Part shown: piece by piece, positions 1 to 7,281 of the stretch | Numbering within the stretch: the first letter of the stretch is position 1 | How the letters are laid out: the number at the start of each line of letters is the position of its first letter | Assembly (NCBI RefSeq): GCF_900188485.1 | Contig: NZ_FZPH01000004.1 | Location: forward strand, 191,304-255,303 | Direction: 5' to 3' | DNA: 64,000 nt | Source of the DNA: Asanoa hainanensis | GTDB lineage: Bacteria; Actinomycetota; Actinomycetes; Mycobacteriales; Micromonosporaceae | Notes under the pieces: model-generated | Databases searched by the model: none | The model's input: the letters and a program-made list of their open reading frames with translations, nothing else | What the model was told of the DNA's origin: nothing | Made by a program: the position numbers and the translations under genes

Positions 1-337
1 CGCGGGTACGCGCGCCGGCGAGGTCCATCGCGGCCAGCAGCGCGTCGACCGTCTCCTCCGGACGGACCTGCCACTTGCCGTCGTCGTCCTGGTCGCCCCA
101 CGGGTGCGGCACTGGCTCGGCCGCGAAGCCCCAGCGGATCCAGCGCTCCTCCATGTAGACCAGGTGCTTGAGCAGTTGCAGCGGAGTCCACCCGGACGGC
201 AGCCGGCTGCGGTCGACCTCCTCCGGCGCCAGGCCGACCACCTTGCGCCCGACGACCACCCGGTAGTAGTCGAGGAAGTCCAACAGCAGGATCTTCGGGT
301 CGGCCAGGTCATGCCGGGGCTCGCGCACGTCGGTCAC
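1..337 (-). CDS. DinB/DUF664-like protein, 3' end outside window
   Basis: Partial gene, 112 codons visible, running off the left edge. It starts at GTG 337; an upstream ATG at about 355 meets a stop after seven codons. The visible part has the features of the DinB/DUF664 four-helix family: a YYR segment after the first helix, then WTPLQLLKHLVYMEERW with the early metal-ligand-type His, and a conserved WG. Family members are mycothiol- or bacillithiol-dependent enzymes or proteins of unknown role, so no substrate is assigned. It begins 16 bp after the upstream PEP-mutase-family gene ends, on the same strand, so it is probably the third gene of that operon. Confidence 0.72.
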   Translation of the reverse strand, partial: MTDVREPRHDLADPKILLLDFLDYYRVVVGRKVVGLAPEEVDRSRLPSGWTPLQLLKHLVYMEERWIRWGFAAEPVPHPWGDQDDDGKWQVRPEETVDALLAAMDLAGARTR

Positions 338-353
338 CCAGCCACGGTAACGC

Positions 354-1088
354 TCATTTCCGGTACGGCGAGGCTCCTGCCACGATCGCGGCGAGCATCC
401 GGGCGTGCTCGGCGGCGAGGGCCTCGTGGATGCCGTCGCCGAAGCTGACCCGCGCCACGTTCAGGGCGGCCAGCTCGGCCAGGGCGGGGGTCTCGTTGGT
501 GAACAGGATGTTTGTGCGGCCCACCTCGGCGAGCGCGGCGATGTCTTCCTTCGCGCTGGCGCCGATCGGATAGACACAGTCGGCGATCGTGCCGAAACGT
601 CGCGCTCGCTCCAGTGCCACGGGCAGCGGGTCTTGGCGCACCCTGAGGTAGGCATCGACCCGGGCGTTGATCACCAGGTCGTCGCCCGCGGCCTGCCGCA
701 CCTCGGCCAGGAAGTCGGCGTGTCTGTCCACATCGATGAGTCGCTTGGTACGTGGGTCCGAGTCCTCCAGGTTGCAGCCCACCGCGCCGGTGGCCAGCAG
801 GCGCTCGGCCAGCTCCGCCGGCGGCAGCCAGTACCCCCGTTCGATGTCCGCCGTGACCGGAACCCCGACCGCGCGGGCGATCCGGGCGACCGCGTCCAGC
901 ATCTCCTGGACCGGGGTGGCCTCGCCGTCGGCGTAGCCGAGGCTGAGCGCCACCGCCGCGCTGCTCGTCGCGACGGCGGGGAAGCCGGCCGCCTCGACCG
1001 CCCGTGCGGACGCGGCGTCCCAGGCGTTGGGCAGCACGACGGGGTCGCCCGGCCGGTGCAGCTTCTTGAGCGTGTCGGCCTTGTTCAT
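354..1088 (-). CDS. Isocitrate lyase/PEP mutase family protein
   Basis: A 244-residue protein of the short isocitrate lyase/PEP mutase (ICL/PEPM) family. These are Mg-dependent TIM barrels that cleave or rearrange bonds next to an alpha-keto acid. Visible motifs are NAWDAASARAVEAAGF (about 21-36), the metal-binding-type TADIERGY (about 79-86) and GCNLEDSDPRTK (about 113). The long catalytic loop of true isocitrate lyase (KKCGH) is absent, as is usual for this subfamily, so oxaloacetate decarboxylase- or 2-methylisocitrate-lyase-like chemistry is possible but unproven. Its ATG overlaps the stop of the CMD gene by four bases (ATGA), implying translational coupling. Control by the divergent MocR regulator is likely. 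Confidence 0.85.
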   Translation of the reverse strand: MNKADTLKKLHRPGDPVVLPNAWDAASARAVEAAGFPAVATSSAAVALSLGYADGEATPVQEMLDAVARIARAVGVPVTADIERGYWLPPAELAERLLATGAVGCNLEDSDPRTKRLIDVDRHADFLAEVRQAAGDDLVINARVDAYLRVRQDPLPVALERARRFGTIADCVYPIGASAKEDIAALAEVGRTNILFTNETPALAELAALNVARVSFGDGIHEALAAEHARMLAAIVAGASPYRK

Positions 1089-1534
1089 GCGAGCGGCCAG
1101 GCGTGGGTCGTGACGGCCACCCGGTTCCAGGCGTTGATCACGGTGATCGACCAGACGAGCTCGGCCAGCTCGGTCTCATCGAACTCGGCCTGGGCCGCCG
1201 CGAAGACCGCGTCCGGCACCGGGCCGTCGGTCAGCCGGGTCATCGCCTCGGTCAGCGCGAGCGCGGCCCGTTCGCGCGGGGTGAAGAACGGCGTCTGCGA
1301 CCAGACCGGCAGGGCGTAGAGCCGGCGCTCGGTCTCGCCGCCCGCGCGGGCGTCGGCGTTGTGCGTGTCGACGCAGTACGCGCAGCCGTTGAGCTGGGAG
1401 GCGCGGGCCCGGACCAATTCCAGCAGCGGCGCCTCCAGCGTGGTCTTGCGGGACGCGGCGTCGAAGGCGTTCATCGCCTTGTTCATGTGCGGCGCGAGCT
1501 TGTCGGCCGCGAGGCGGACCGTCGTCGTTGTCAT
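1085..1534 (-). CDS. Carboxymuconolactone decarboxylase-family (AhpD-like) protein
   Basis: A 149-residue protein. The start at 1534 (MTTTTVRL) gives a normal family length; longer upstream reading would cross into the regulator. The segment LNGCAYCVDTHNADARAGGE carries the CxxC plus His redox motif of AhpD/CMD proteins, and the E-L-V-R-A-R-A-S-Q start of that helix is typical. Members act as peroxidatic or alkylhydroperoxidase-like antioxidant proteins, more rarely as true decarboxylases. It is first gene of the leftward operon with the PEP-mutase-family and DinB-like genes. Only 47 bp, containing a perfect inverted repeat, separate it from the divergent MocR gene, the usual arrangement for a regulator and its target. 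Confidence 0.88.
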   Translation of the reverse strand: MTTTTVRLAADKLAPHMNKAMNAFDAASRKTTLEAPLLELVRARASQLNGCAYCVDTHNADARAGGETERRLYALPVWSQTPFFTPRERAALALTEAMTRLTDGPVPDAVFAAAQAEFDETELAELVWSITVINAWNRVAVTTHAWPLA

Positions 1535-1554
1535 ACCGCAGACGCTAGGCCAGG

Positions 1555-1578
1555 ATTGGACCCGCGCTAAGGTCCAAT
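1555..1578. promoter_or_regulatory. Probable MocR operator, inverted repeat
   Basis: ATTGGACC (1555-1562) and GGTCCAAT (1571-1578) are perfect 8-bp inverted arms around an 8-nt centre. The site fills the divergent gap between the CMD gene (start 1534) and the MocR gene (start 1582), and its right arm overlaps a possible -10 (TAAGGT, 1568-1573) for the regulator. Operator function is inferred from position and symmetry. Confidence 0.6.
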
Positions 1579-1581
1579 ACC

Positions 1582-2934
1582 GTGGCGTTCGATTGGGCCG
1601 ATTTCGGTGTCGACCTGCACCTCGACGTGCCCGCCGGAGGCCGGCGGGCCGGCCTGGAGCGTGCCCTCCGCGCGGCGATCCGGTCGGGCCGGCTCGCGCC
1701 CGGCAGCCGGCTGCCGGCGACCCGGACGCTGGCGCTCGAGCTCGGGGTCGCCCGCAACACGGTGGCGGCGGCCTATGACCAGCTCGTCGCCGAGGGCTAC
1801 CTGACCGCGCGGACGGGGTCGGGCACCACCGTGGCCGCGCTGCCGTCGCCGTCGCCTGCTGCCCCTTTGCTCGCACCTCTTGAGCGGCCCCGGTTCGACC
1901 TGCGGCCCGGCAGCCCCGACGTGTCCTTCTTCCCGGCGGCGGCCTGGCTGCGGGCCGCGCGGCGTTCCCTGGCCGGAGCGCCGGCCGCGACCTGGGACTA
2001 CGGCGACCCGCGCGGGCATCCCGTGCTGCGGGCCGCGCTGGCCGACTATCTGGGCCGGGTGCGGGGCGTACTCGCCCATCCCGACCGGATCGTCGTCACC
2101 TCGGGCTATGTGCAGGCGCTCGCACTGCTGGCCGGGCTGCACCGTTCTGTCGCGATGGAGGACCCGGGTCTGGCGTTCCATCGGGCGGTGGTGCGCCGGG
2201 CGGGCGCCCGGGTGGTGCCGTTGGCGGTCGACGGACTCGGCGCGTGCACCTCCGCCCTCGATTCCACTGTGGATGCCGTCGTGCTGACGCCCGCCAATCA
2301 GTTTCCGCTCGGGGCCGCGCTGGCTCCGGCCCGGCGGCGGGCGGTCGTGGACTGGGGTGGGCTGGTCATCGAGGACGACTACGACGGCGAGTTCCGCTAC
2401 GACCGGCAGCCGGTCGGTGCGGTGCAGGGGATGGCGCCCGAGCAGGTGGCCTACGTGGGCACCGCGGCCAAGACCCTCGGGCCGGCCCTGCGGCTCGGCT
2501 GGGTGGTGCTCCCGGAGCGGCTCGTCGAGCCGGTGGTCGAGGCCAAGCGGCACACCGACTACCACACCGAGGTGATCGGCCAGCTCACCCTGGCCACGCT
2601 GCTGACCAGCCACGAGTACGACCGGCACGTCCGGGCGGCCCGCTCCCGCTACCGGTCCCGGCGCGACCTGCTGCTGGCCCGGTTGCGCGGCATGCCGGTG
2701 CGGGGCGTCGCGGCCGGACTCCACGCGCTGCTGCCGCTGCCCCCGGGCGTGCGGGAGGCGGACGTGCTGGCCGAGGCCACCCGGCGCGGACTGGCGCTGG
2801 GCGACCTCGGCAGCCACTGGCACGCGGCCGGCGACCATCCACAAGGGCTGATCATCGGGTACGGGACACCGAGTTCCAGCCGCTACCCGGCCGCGCTCGA
2901 CGTACTCGCCCGGCTGTTGACCTCGGTGGCGTAG
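1582..2934 (+). CDS. MocR/GntR-family regulator with aminotransferase-like domain
   Basis: A 450-residue MocR (PdxR-like) protein. An N-terminal winged helix (about 20-85, GSRLPATRTLALELGVARNTV) is fused to a type I aminotransferase-fold domain. The PLP lysine is expected in GTAAKTLGPALRLGW (about 295-310), and the DDYDGEFRYDR segment is typical of the family. Such proteins use PLP or an amino-acid-derived aldimine as effector. GTG 1582 is the only start that fits between the operator and the HTH; a TAAGGT box 8 nt upstream suggests a leaderless or near-leaderless mRNA. The 3' end overlaps the convergent SMP-30 gene by 52 bp. Probable targets are the divergent CMD and PEP-mutase-family genes and itself. 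Confidence 0.9.
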   Translation: MAFDWADFGVDLHLDVPAGGRRAGLERALRAAIRSGRLAPGSRLPATRTLALELGVARNTVAAAYDQLVAEGYLTARTGSGTTVAALPSPSPAAPLLAPLERPRFDLRPGSPDVSFFPAAAWLRAARRSLAGAPAATWDYGDPRGHPVLRAALADYLGRVRGVLAHPDRIVVTSGYVQALALLAGLHRSVAMEDPGLAFHRAVVRRAGARVVPLAVDGLGACTSALDSTVDAVVLTPANQFPLGAALAPARRRAVVDWGGLVIEDDYDGEFRYDRQPVGAVQGMAPEQVAYVGTAAKTLGPALRLGWVVLPERLVEPVVEAKRHTDYHTEVIGQLTLATLLTSHEYDRHVRAARSRYRSRRDLLLARLRGMPVRGVAAGLHALLPLPPGVREADVLAEATRRGLALGDLGSHWHAAGDHPQGLIIGYGTPSSSRYPAALDVLARLLTSVA

Positions 2935-3686
2935 ACGACGCCGTCTCCCGCGCCGTCCTCTCCCCATCGGTTGGCGGTGATGTAGAGGGTGTGGCCGTCC
3001 AGCGCGCATGAGAAGCAGCCGCGGTCGGCGTCCACGGTTTCGAGGATCGCGCCGCCTTCGGCGACCCGCACGCAGCGCTGGTTGGGCACGTCGGCGAACC
3101 AGACCGCGCCGTCGGCGTCGAGGCAGATGCCGTCGGGCGCAGAGCCTTCGACGGCGGCGAACTCGCGCCGGTTGGCCAGACCGCCGTCGGGCGCGATGTC
3201 GAAGGCGGTGAGCCTTCCCGCGTACGACTCGGCGACGATCAGGGTGTCGCCCTGCACCGCCATCCCGTTCGGGAACTGGAGCCCGCCGGCGACCTCGCGC
3301 GGCCTTTCGGCGCCCGGGGTGAGCACGCAGACCCGGCCGGGCCGGAACTCACCGCCCGGGAAGTCGAAACCGATGTCGTTGACGAACACGTTGCCGCGCC
3401 GGTCGACGGCTATCTCGTTCCACCGCCCTTCGCCGAGGACCGCGTGCTCGCTCTTCTGGCCCACCGTTAGCAGCAGCCCACGCTGCCCCGAGACGGCCAG
3501 CAGGCGGCCGTCGGGCAACCAGTCGATGCTGATCGGCATGTCGTCCACCTCGGCGACGACGGTGGTGGCGCCGTCGGGCTCGACCCGGACCACCTGGCCG
3601 GCGCCCCAGTCGCAGAACCACAACCGCCCGTCCCGCCACCGCGGCGACTCACCCATCGCGACACCGGACACCAGGGTACGAAGCAT
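2883..3686 (-). CDS. SMP-30/gluconolactonase/LRE family protein
   Basis: A 267-residue six-bladed beta-propeller of the SMP-30/gluconolactonase family. Motifs include the N-terminal GESPRWRDGRLWFCDWGAG (about 12-30) with the metal-ligand Glu, NEIAVDRRGNVFVNDIG (about 97-113), FPNGMA and PDGICLDADGAVWFAD (about 190-205). These supply the usual Glu, Asn, Asn and Asp metal ligands. Enzymes of the family hydrolyse sugar lactones or related esters; the substrate here is unknown. The start at 3686 is preceded by a good ribosome site (GGAGAG, 7 nt upstream). Its last 52 bp lie antisense to the end of the MocR gene, an unusually deep convergent overlap that still encodes both C-termini. Confidence 0.88.
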   Translation of the reverse strand: MLRTLVSGVAMGESPRWRDGRLWFCDWGAGQVVRVEPDGATTVVAEVDDMPISIDWLPDGRLLAVSGQRGLLLTVGQKSEHAVLGEGRWNEIAVDRRGNVFVNDIGFDFPGGEFRPGRVCVLTPGAERPREVAGGLQFPNGMAVQGDTLIVAESYAGRLTAFDIAPDGGLANRREFAAVEGSAPDGICLDADGAVWFADVPNQRCVRVAEGGAILETVDADRGCFSCALDGHTLYITANRWGEDGAGDGVVYATEVNSRASTSSAAG

Positions 3687-3764
3687 GATCCTCTCCTTCA
3701 GCTCTTTACCTGGTACGTAGCGGCTGTCACCGGATTCTCGACATGGCACGGGAGAATTCCGTGG

Positions 3765-4301
3765 ATGACTTTCGACCTGACCGCACACATCGCGGGCCTG
3801 GGCCGCGTCCGGGCGGCGGCCGGTGTGCTGTTCCGCGACAGCGCGGGCGGAGTGCTGCTGGTCCGCCCGACCTACGAGAGCGGCTGGGAGGTGCCGGGCG
3901 GCTCGGTGGAGGCCGACGAGTCGCCGCTGGCCGCCGCGCGCCGGGAGGTGCGGGAAGAGCTCGGCGTCGACTTCCCGGTCGGTCGGCTGTTGGTGGTCGA
4001 CTGGGTGGAGCCGTCCCCGCCGTGGGACGCGGGGCTGATGTTCGTCTTCTCCGGCGGGACCCTGGACGCCGCGGCGGTGGCCCGGATCGTGCTGCCGGCT
4101 GACGAGCTGTCGTCGTTCGCGTTCGTGCCTCTGGCCGCGCTGGACGACCACCTGCGGCCAAGGCTGGCCCGGCGGGTGCGCGCGGCCGCTCTTGGCGCGG
4201 ACGGGATCTATCTGGAGAGTGGCTACCAGACGTCGCCGTCGCGCCAGTCACAGACCAGCGAAGCGGACAGGTCGAGCGGCATGACGCCGGGGAAGACGTA
4301 G
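3765..4301 (+). CDS. NUDIX hydrolase
   Basis: A 178-residue NUDIX protein. The box GGSVEADESPLAAARREVREELGV (about 46-69) matches GX5EX7REUXEEXGU completely, so the Mg-binding glutamates are present. It would hydrolyse a nucleoside diphosphate linked to another group; the substrate is not predictable. A GGGAG sequence about 10 nt before ATG 3765 can serve as ribosome site. The reading frame continues about 25 residues beyond the fold (ending in a polar tail) and overlaps the convergent aac(2')-like gene by 79 bp, so the last part may be functionally dispensable. It stands alone on its strand. Confidence 0.88.
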   Translation: MTFDLTAHIAGLGRVRAAAGVLFRDSAGGVLLVRPTYESGWEVPGGSVEADESPLAAARREVREELGVDFPVGRLLVVDWVEPSPPWDAGLMFVFSGGTLDAAAVARIVLPADELSSFAFVPLAALDDHLRPRLARRVRAAALGADGIYLESGYQTSPSRQSQTSEADRSSGMTPGKT

Positions 4302-4750
4302 ACCGCACCCTGCTCGTCCGGGGTGTCCTTTGTGCCGTCGGGGGTGAGCGCGGCGAGCGGCCCCGCCCATGGCAGCCAGCCGCGGGAGCGATAGAACGGC
4401 TCACCGTCGTCGGTGGTGCCAAGCGCGCCCAGGTCGTACGCGTTGCGGATGACGGATTCGAGCGCCGCCATCACCTCGCCGCCGTAGCCGCGCCGCCGGT
4501 GGTCGGGATGCACACCGACGCCCTCGACGTAGCCAGCACGCAGCGCCCGCCCGCTGTGCACGAGCCGCCGCTGCACGACGCTCCCGTGCCCCACCAACTT
4601 TGCGCCCTCCCAAGCGAAGGCATGCATGCCCCCGAGCGAGTGCTCCCAGTCCTCAGCGCCGAAGTCCCCTTCGAACACCTCTCCGAGCAACCGATAGGCG
4701 GCACCCAGCGCTTTGGGACCGGCAGCACTCGTGTGCACAAGCTCGATCAC
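4223..4750 (-). CDS. Aminoglycoside 2'-N-acetyltransferase, AAC(2') family
   Basis: A 175-residue GNAT protein that matches the chromosomal AAC(2')-I enzymes of mycobacteria closely along its length. Recalled shared stretches include GDFxxxDWEHxLGGMHA near residue 30, ALRxGYVEGVxV and RRRGYGGEVMAALE (acetyl-CoA site) at about 73-103, SRGWLPWxGP near 130, and the C-terminal CDWRxGDVW. These enzymes acetylate the 2'-amino group of gentamicin, tobramycin and kasugamycin-like drugs; natural roles in cell-envelope metabolism have also been proposed. The start is GTG 4750, overlapping the ArsR-like stop by GTGA, so the two are translationally coupled. Whether it confers resistance depends on expression. 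Confidence 0.88.
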   Translation of the reverse strand: MIELVHTSAAGPKALGAAYRLLGEVFEGDFGAEDWEHSLGGMHAFAWEGAKLVGHGSVVQRRLVHSGRALRAGYVEGVGVHPDHRRRGYGGEVMAALESVIRNAYDLGALGTTDDGEPFYRSRGWLPWAGPLAALTPDGTKDTPDEQGAVYVFPGVMPLDLSASLVCDWRDGDVW

Positions 4751-5265
4751 TCGTCTGGCTCCGGGAGGAGTGGGAAGAGGCGGGCGACGACGCCTACCGG
4801 GCCGGTGCCGCGTTGGCGTTTGCGGGCTGTGTAGGGGGCCAGGACGGCGTTGATCTGGGCCGCGACGATGGCGAGCTCGTCGGGGGTCAGGTGCAGGACC
4901 TCGCTGAAGGCCTCGTCGCGGCGCCAGCGTTCCGGGGCTGTGTGGCGGCGCGCCAGCCAGCGGTGGTAGCCCTCGTCCTCCAGCTCCCGCGCCAACGATC
5001 CGAGCCCTTGGGTCACCTTCGGTGCCGCCGGCGGGGTGGTCAGGCGCCATGGGCGGGCCCGGCCGTGCGCGCCCGTCACCGGCTCGACATAGCCGTAGCG
5101 CTCCAGCTGTCGCAGGTGGAACGAACACGCCCCGGAACTCTCGCCCAGCCTGCGGGCGGCCTCGTTGGCAGTCACCGAGCCGGCGGTGGTCAGCAGGTCG
5201 ATCAGCGCCACCCGCAGCGGGTGCCGCAACGCCATCTCGGTCTCTTGCCCGATCACGCATCGCAT
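4747..5265 (-). CDS. ArsR-like winged-helix transcriptional regulator
   Basis: A 172-residue regulator with an N-terminal ArsR-type winged helix: MALRHPLRVALIDLLTTAG (about 11-29), then the recognition region SSGACSFHLRQLERYGYVE (about 42-60). The C-terminal 90 residues are of the type often found after the HTH in actinobacterial multidrug-associated ArsR-like proteins. There is no cysteine cluster for metal sensing. The start at 5265 is used, but Met11 would also keep the domain. It is the first gene of a two-gene leftward operon with the AAC(2') gene and is divergent from peptide deformylase. A perfect 18-bp palindrome 13 bp upstream of its start is the likely operator. Confidence 0.85.
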   Translation of the reverse strand: MRCVIGQETEMALRHPLRVALIDLLTTAGSVTANEAARRLGESSGACSFHLRQLERYGYVEPVTGAHGRARPWRLTTPPAAPKVTQGLGSLARELEDEGYHRWLARRHTAPERWRRDEAFSEVLHLTPDELAIVAAQINAVLAPYTARKRQRGTGPVGVVARLFPLLPEPDE

Positions 5266-5277
5266 CGTACCCTGCTG

Positions 5278-5295
5278 TTTGCAAAGCTTTGCAAA
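5278..5295. promoter_or_regulatory. 18-bp perfect palindrome, probable ArsR-like operator
   Basis: TTTGCAAAGCTTTGCAAA is a perfect palindrome, equivalently two near-direct copies of TTTGCAAAG. It lies between the divergent ArsR-like gene (start 5265) and the deformylase gene (start 5319), in otherwise G+C-rich DNA. The position suits control of both promoters. Function is inferred. Confidence 0.65.
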
Positions 5296-5318
5296 GTCTT
5301 TTCGACGGGGTGGTCACG

Positions 5319-5834
5319 ATGACGGTTCGGCAGGTGCGGCTCTTCGGCGACCCGGTGCTGACGATGGCGGCCGACCCGGTCACCGACTTCGACAAATCGT
5401 TGCGCACGCTGGTCCGGGACCTGAGCGAAACCCTGCGCGACCAACGCGGCTCCGGGCTCGCGGCGCCGCAGATCGGCGTGCCGCTGCGGGTCTTCGTGTT
5501 CGACGTCGAAGGCGTGCGGGGCCACCTGGTCAACCCGACCCTCGACTTCCCCTCCACCGAGGAGCAGACGGGCCCGGAGGGATGCCTGTCGATCCCGGGG
5601 CTCTACTACGACACCCGGCGGCGGCTACACGCGGTCGGGCGGGGTGTCGACCAGCACGGGCGCCCGGCGCAGGTGGTCGGCACCGACGAGTTGGCCCGCT
5701 GCCTCCAGCACGAGACCGACCACCTCGACGGCGTGCTGTTCCTGGACCGACTCGACCCGACCACCCGCCGCACCGCGATGCGCGACATCCGCGTAAAGCT
5801 CAGCCCACACCCGATCCGGGGCCTGCTGCGCTGA
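5319..5834 (+). CDS. def: Peptide deformylase
   Basis: A 171-residue peptide deformylase that removes the formyl group from nascent N-terminal methionine. All three family motifs are visible: GSGLAAPQIG (about 45-54), EGCLSIPG (about 86-93) with the metal-binding Cys, and QHETDHLDG (about 128-136) carrying the HExxH site. ATG 5319 is taken as start; GTG 5310 is in frame but has no better ribosome site. The gene is monocistronic and divergent from the ArsR-like/aac(2') operon, with the shared palindrome upstream. Actinomycetes usually have several def genes, so this may be a secondary, regulated copy. Confidence 0.93.
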   Translation: MTVRQVRLFGDPVLTMAADPVTDFDKSLRTLVRDLSETLRDQRGSGLAAPQIGVPLRVFVFDVEGVRGHLVNPTLDFPSTEEQTGPEGCLSIPGLYYDTRRRLHAVGRGVDQHGRPAQVVGTDELARCLQHETDHLDGVLFLDRLDPTTRRTAMRDIRVKLSPHPIRGLLR

Positions 5835-5897
5835 ACCCGCCGCCCCGAAATACCCACACGGCGCCCGCGCGTGCTCTTCCAGGCCGGCTCGACCCGG

Positions 5898-6668
5898 TCA
5901 CCCATCGGACCGCGAGCCCGCACCCGACCCAGGCTCCGCCGCGCTGAACGCGCCGTCGCGGAAGACCGGCACGGCGTCCGACGTGTTGGCCTCCACCGCG
6001 ATAGCCACGTCCTCCGCGAAGCCGGTCGCGGCCAGCTCGCGGCCCGAGGCACTGTCCGTGATGGTGCGTTCGAGGTCCGCGCCCGCGTACGCCCGCAGTG
6101 CCGTCTCCGCCTCCGGCGAGAGCGTGGTCGCGCCCAGCGCGGCGATCACCGCGCCCGCGCCGAGCAGGTCCTCGACCGCCGGGCGCAGGCTGTCGTCGGG
6201 CCAGCGCTCCCCCGCGGCGATCACGGTCAGCGGGCGGTCGGGCATCGTGCCGATGCCCGCCTCCCGCAACCACCGGCCGACCGCCGCGGCGTTGCGCAGG
6301 CTGCCGGCGACGAGGCCGCAGTGGTCCTTGATCGCGGCGGCGATGGCCGAGCCGTTGGGTGAGGGCAGGACGAGCTCGGCGGTACGCGGTGCGCGGCGCA
6401 GCGCGGCCGGCGACAGCGACCAGGGGCGTTCGGGCGTCACCGCGCGGCGGCCGACCGCGACCGGCACGTCCTGAGTTTGTGCCGCGGCGTCGTCGTGCCA
6501 GGCCCGGGGACGCACCCGGGTGCCGGCGTCGACCAGCACCGACACCGAGGTGGTGAACGACAGCACGTCGACGACCACCGCGTACGCGCTCCCCGGCGCG
6601 AGCCGGCGCGCCCCTTCGAGACCCCAGTCGAACCGGACCCCGTACCCCCGTTGCAACCATGCCTCCAT
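5898..6668 (-). CDS. 2-phosphosulfolactate phosphatase family (ComB-like)
   Basis: A 256-residue protein of the ComB family. Features are VVDVLSFTTSVSVLVDAG (about 29-46), VLPSPNGSAIAAAI (about 100-113) and VIAAGERWPDDSLRPAVED (about 150-168) with the acidic pair expected for Mg binding. The archaeal enzyme dephosphorylates 2-phosphosulfolactate in coenzyme M synthesis. Many bacteria that do not make CoM carry homologues of unknown role, so the substrate here is open. The start at 6668 gives the standard family N-terminus; in-frame codons upstream run into the neighbouring promoter. It is single on its strand and divergent from the GNAT gene that follows. Confidence 0.83.
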   Translation of the reverse strand: MEAWLQRGYGVRFDWGLEGARRLAPGSAYAVVVDVLSFTTSVSVLVDAGTRVRPRAWHDDAAAQTQDVPVAVGRRAVTPERPWSLSPAALRRAPRTAELVLPSPNGSAIAAAIKDHCGLVAGSLRNAAAVGRWLREAGIGTMPDRPLTVIAAGERWPDDSLRPAVEDLLGAGAVIAALGATTLSPEAETALRAYAGADLERTITDSASGRELAATGFAEDVAIAVEANTSDAVPVFRDGAFSAAEPGSGAGSRSDG

Positions 6669-6714
6669 CCGAGCAGGGTCACACAGCCGCGTACCCGGGC
6701 GGCAGGATGGCCGA

Positions 6715-7245
6715 ATGGTGGTGAGCGAGATCGCGATCCGGCTGCGGCCGGTGTCCGACGAGGAAGACCTCGACATGTTCCGCCGGTTCTGCCTCGAGCC
6801 GGGCCTGATCGGGCTCGACTGGCGGGGCTTCCTGGACGCGCAGGGTGTCGCGAAGCGCTACGCGGAGGACGGTTTCCTCGGCGAGCGCGACGGGCGGCTG
6901 ATCGTCGAGGCCGCGGGCAAGCGGACGGGGTTCGTGAGCTTCACCGAGGGGCTCTACGCCGGGCGCGCGCCGTACTGGGAGATCGGCATCGCCCTCCTCC
7001 CCGACTTCCGGGGCCGCGGCATCGGCTGGCGGGCGCAGGCGATGCTCTGTGACTACCTGTTCGCCCACTCGCCGGTGCAGCGCATCCAGGCCGGCACGCA
7101 CGAGGAGAACCTGCCGGAGCGGCACTCCCTGGTCAAGGCCGGTTTCCAGCTCGAGGGCGTGGTGCGGGCCTGCGAGTTCCGTGACGGCGCCTGGCGCAAC
7201 GGCTACCTCTACAGCCGGTTGCGCTCTGATCGGTCGCCGCTCTGA
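6715..7245 (+). CDS. GNAT-family N-acetyltransferase (RimJ/RimL-like)
   Basis: A 176-residue acetyltransferase. The acetyl-CoA signature is LLPDFRGRGIGWRAQAML (about 92-109), followed by QRIQAGTHEENLPERHSLVKAGF (about 118-140), the arrangement of RimJ/RimL-type proteins that modify N-terminal amines or small molecules. ATG 6715 is chosen; GTG 6718 is equally possible. The next gene begins 36 bp downstream on the same strand, so they may be cotranscribed. No substrate can be inferred. Confidence 0.85.
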   Translation: MVVSEIAIRLRPVSDEEDLDMFRRFCLEPGLIGLDWRGFLDAQGVAKRYAEDGFLGERDGRLIVEAAGKRTGFVSFTEGLYAGRAPYWEIGIALLPDFRGRGIGWRAQAMLCDYLFAHSPVQRIQAGTHEENLPERHSLVKAGFQLEGVVRACEFRDGAWRNGYLYSRLRSDRSPL

Positions 7246-7281
7246 GCCTTTCTTGTCGTACCCCTGTGGTCTCGTATCCGC

